64,000 nucleotides of DNA, taken from assembly GCF_000002985.6 (NCBI RefSeq), contig NC_003284.9:16306001-16370000 (forward strand). The letters run 5' to 3'. A program made the position numbers and the translations under genes. This document shows positions 58,448 through 64,000 of this stretch, one piece after another (position 1 is the first letter of the stretch; every line of letters begins with the position of its first letter). The notes under the pieces are model-generated. The model was not told where the DNA came from. It ran no database searches and saw only the letters and a program-made list of their open reading frames with translations. Source of the DNA: Caenorhabditis elegans. Lineage: Eukaryota > Nematoda > Chromadorea > Rhabditida > Rhabditidae.

Positions 58448-61380
58448 ATCCTGGGTACATCAAATTATAGTCTGCAAAAATGGCACCTTTTAAAAAATTT
58501 GAAAATATCGAGAAAAATGTGTAAAAAATGTGTATGTGTAATGTGTTGTCACCATAGTTTCCTCAAAAATTTCTACACTGTATTTCTACTTTAACCCATA
58601 CACTTCAACTTCTGCACCTAATACAGGCTTTCTTTGAATTTGTCACAAGTAATAAATCATAAAACAATTCTTATGATAATTCTGGAAATAAAACGGATCA
58701 TGAGCTACCAAGACAAATTTTGGTCAAACAGAAATGTATACTTTTTTTCTAAAAATAGAGCACAATTTCTAATTTTGAAATATGAAATTTTAAAAATTTC
58801 CAGAATTTACACTAATTTAAAAAAGTACTGTTTCTTTCCTCATTCCGGCTCTGAAAATAATAAAATTTCAGAGTTTCTTTTTAGATCTTTTTTCAAACAT
58901 AATATTTCTTTTTTAGTTGGTAGAATTGAGTTTTTAACTTTTTTTTCTTTAAATCTTGCACATGTTTGATTTTGAAAGTTCTCTGAATCTTCTCAAAATA
59001 AAAATGCTACTGACTGATTTGTTTGAAAAATTTTCCAAATTACCGTCCACCGTGCCCACATTCCATTTCTAAAAACCATGTGGACTTCCAGTATCCCCTA
59101 ATTCCTCATTCATAATTCACTAGAGCCCTCCATCAAAATGCGGGTGCAAATTGGAAAAGTGCAAAACGTTCACATTGAACTTTAATAGGCCCAGTTCTTA
59201 GTGCTAGAGTTTAAGGTTTGACAGGACGAACAAGATGCAAAAAAAAAACTACGTGACTAGACATATCACGTTTCGGCCGCTACTACTTTTTGCGTTGATA
59301 GTCTCTCCTTTATCAATCTCCGTCCCCGCCACTGGTCTCGTCACTCTCGGGTCCTCAGGAAGAATAGGAAGAAGAAGCAGAGAAGAAAGACGAAAGAAGC
59401 AAAAGCAGAAACAGAAACTACTCTTTTCTTCGCACAATAATATCTTCTCCTCAACCTGATCTCTACTTTTTTTCTCATGATCCAAATCACATCATCATCA
59501 TCATTTGCGAATTGACTGTGTTCTATTCTGAGAGCCCATATGAATCAAAAAGAGGCGGCACCCAAACTTTTGACGGTTGATGATATTTGTATACCTTACG
59601 TTGTGTCGTTTCGTCCGAAGATTTTGAGTGAGCGGGTAGGAATAAAGTGGAAGAGATAAAAAGTCATAAAATACACTGCTTCACGGCGGTGAGCTGAAGA
59701 GAGATAGCCATCGGGCTAGAATATCGATTAGTGCTGATCTGATTAGTATTTTGAAAAGTGTTCCCCTTTTTACAAGACATATCAAACGCCGTTGTTTTGT
59801 TTTGTATTTACTTTTTATTGAACACTCTTCTAATTAAGAATCTATTTTTTTACTTCTCGCTTATTTTCTCAAATCGAAGAAGTCCATTAGAAAATATAGT
59901 TTTTCATTTATTTTTCAATGTTTTCCTATTAATGTTTTTATTAAGTAAATAAATGCAAGGCAGCTTGCATTTTCTACCATAAAAAGTTAAATATTATAAT
60001 GTTATGGTGCATTGAAAACTTCAACGCCTTAGTTACAATCTAGATCGCACCGAATTTTTCCGTGATTCCGTGATTTTTAAAAACATTGTTTTTTACTCCA
60101 AAACGCTACGTGTACTAAATCAGGGACAACGTTGAAGTTCCATAAAGTGATTTTTGTTATATCTATTTCATTTGTCAAGATTAGATATAATATTGTCAAG
60201 TTTAAAATTGAATTTGTAAAATCATCTTGAAATATGTTTTTTTAGTTATACAAAATATCGTAATGTCCAAACTTAATAACGAAAAAAACATTTTTTATTC
60301 GAACTCCAACTTTGCAAAGATTTTTCGTGCCGGAAAAGGTCACAACCAATTTTCTAAAATGGATAGTTTGACAGCAAAATTAATTAGATTCTTTTTTAAT
60401 ACTGTGGTGTTTCTATTGAATCACAAACGAAAAACCGAGAAAAAAAAACCAAAAAATAAAAACCAAAAATTTCTAAAAACTCCTAAGTTGATGTATTCAA
60501 AACTTCAATTAAAAAGTTAAGAAAGTTTTATGACACATTTTTTTACCCACTCTACTTACTTTCTTTCTTTCTACCTATAACATATAATTGATAATCCAAC
60601 CGGTACACCACTTGAAAAAATACAATGTTTTATTTTGAACAATTTGCAAACCGATTACACCGCTTTTTTATCTTTTGAAAAGGTTATCGGAGTCACTGTC
60701 TGGTTTCGTGTGCTGCCTCGCGCGATGGCGGATAGATAGATCAAAAGTGTTGTGTACACATGTTAACTCTCTTCGATTTTATCCACGGTCTCTTGTTCCG
60801 CAATTTTTCCATTGTTCGTTTCACCTCCTGATTTTTCAAGATAGTTTGCCCAAAAAAATAAACCCGCAAAATTGTTTTTTTTTCGTGGCTTTACCAGTCT
60901 CAATTACTGTGGGCCTATAAAATCTTTTTTAGTGCCATAAAAGGTTTTTCTTTCGCAATTTCTTCTTTTCCCGTGTGAGTTAATGGCCCGGAAAATATTA
61001 AGATGCAAGGTAAAATTGGTGGTTCCTAGTTTTGCTCAACGTAGATATCATGTTCAAATAGAATCGCATATAAAATAAAATAAAATAAAACGAAATCACC
61101 TATTCTTATGATCATATTTTTCTTTTTGATTTTCGATTTTTTCGTTGTTTCCTTGTCACCTTGCGTCATCGTTTCCCTTGGTTTATACTTGGCCCAGATG
61201 GTGAAAAAGGCCATTAGGATCAAGACGTCACATTTTTCCACATGTGTGGCTGCTGGACCCGGGAAAAATCTGAAATTTGTTTATATTTTTAGATCGCAAA
61301 ATATACACAATCTGCGAAATTCCTTCTTGTGATCTACAGCTCTCCCGGCGGTCCAAACGATTATGATTTGTTGAAGAAGC

Positions 61381-63780
<2,400 letters not shown>

Positions 63781-63843
63781 GTGAATTTTTACTTTTGAAC
63801 TGCCTTGATTTGTATGAAATTTGTCACTTGTGTAGTAGAGCCC

Positions 63844-64000
63844 CACGTGGTGTCGGGATATCCCAATACAGCTTGATCTACAATAAATGCGGGAATTTTT
63901 CCCCAGAAACTATGTGACGTCAGCACGTTCTTAACCGTGCAAAATCAGGTGAGAACTCTGCGTCTCAACTCCCGCATTTTTCGAAGATCAAAGGGAAATG
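63844..64000. mobile_element. CACGTGGTGTC-type palindromic repeat, family 2, copy D (cut by the window end)
   Basis: Starts CACGTGGTGTCGGGATAT and carries TACAATAAATGCGGGAATTT, GTGACGTCAGCACG, a GCAAAATCAGGTGAGA stretch and CAACTCCCGCATTTTTCG. This is the reverse complement of the order in copies A to C. It lies in an ace-1 intron and continues beyond 64000. Confidence 0.65.

Larger units (their letters stand above)
53301..61380. other. 8 kb intergenic region between nhr-28 and ace-1
   Basis: No gene with splice support is recognised. It contains a partial segmental duplication (53487-54283), a perfect 22 bp palindrome (54039-54060), an AT microsatellite (55559-55577), a family-2 repeat (55758-55922), a decayed transposon-like patch (56800-57130) and a family-3 element (58049-58447). 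Less AT-rich blocks at 54950-55440, 57500-57910, 59230-59720 and 60680-60900 could be ace-1 regulatory modules. They include GATAAG-type and CATCATCATCATC words. None was strong enough to call separately. Confidence 0.5.

Overview
The window is nematode DNA, almost certainly Caenorhabditis elegans, and probably chromosome X. It is AT-rich with small introns ending in TTTTCAG. It carries dense short inverted-repeat transposons and five protein-coding genes with intact splice structures. The rightmost gene encodes the signal peptide and N-terminal third of acetylcholinesterase, and its residues match what I remember of C. elegans ACE-1. The two genes before it read as TAF-3 and NHR-28. As I recall, all three are X-linked. 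Species and chromosome are inferences from memory, not a database search.

Layout, left to right. (1) 0.6-8.6 kb, + strand: a two-pore-domain (TWK/K2P) potassium channel of 11 coding exons and 723 residues, with two possible first exons. (2) 9.4-11.7 kb, - strand, convergent with the channel: a five-exon, 155-residue protein of unknown function, with a GC-rich candidate promoter at about 11.8-12.6 kb. (3) 12.6-23 kb: mostly gene-free, with two copies of a ~400 bp terminal-inverted-repeat element and some coding-like scraps. (4) 23.1-24.2 kb: a PIF1/Helitron-type helicase remnant broken by a frameshift. (5) 26.4-39.6 kb, + strand: taf-3, nine exons and 1007 residues, with a Bromo_TP histone fold at the N-terminus, a very long Lys/Glu/Arg segment and a C-terminal PHD finger. 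A 4.9 kb intron sits in its middle. (6) 39.6-49 kb: intergenic, with a 1.56 kb near-perfect palindrome and two smaller foldback repeats. (7) 49.0-53.3 kb, + strand: nhr-28, ten exons and 437 residues. (8) 53.3-61.4 kb: intergenic and probably the ace-1 regulatory region, with repeats and a partial segmental duplication. (9) 61.4 kb to the end, + strand: ace-1, first five coding exons; the gene continues past the window.

These genes do not form one pathway. The channel sets resting K+ conductance, taf-3 is part of the general transcription machinery (TFIID), nhr-28 is a nematode-type nuclear receptor, and ace-1 hydrolyses acetylcholine. I saw no operon, rRNA, functional tRNA or CRISPR array. 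The most distinctive non-genic content is the set of inverted-repeat (MITE/foldback) families. Several families have copies inside introns of these genes, and some copies are nested or composite.

Exon joins were placed by hand. For each of the four complete genes, exon lengths sum to a multiple of three and the joined frame is open, which supports the models. Start codons, untranslated exons and isoforms are less certain.
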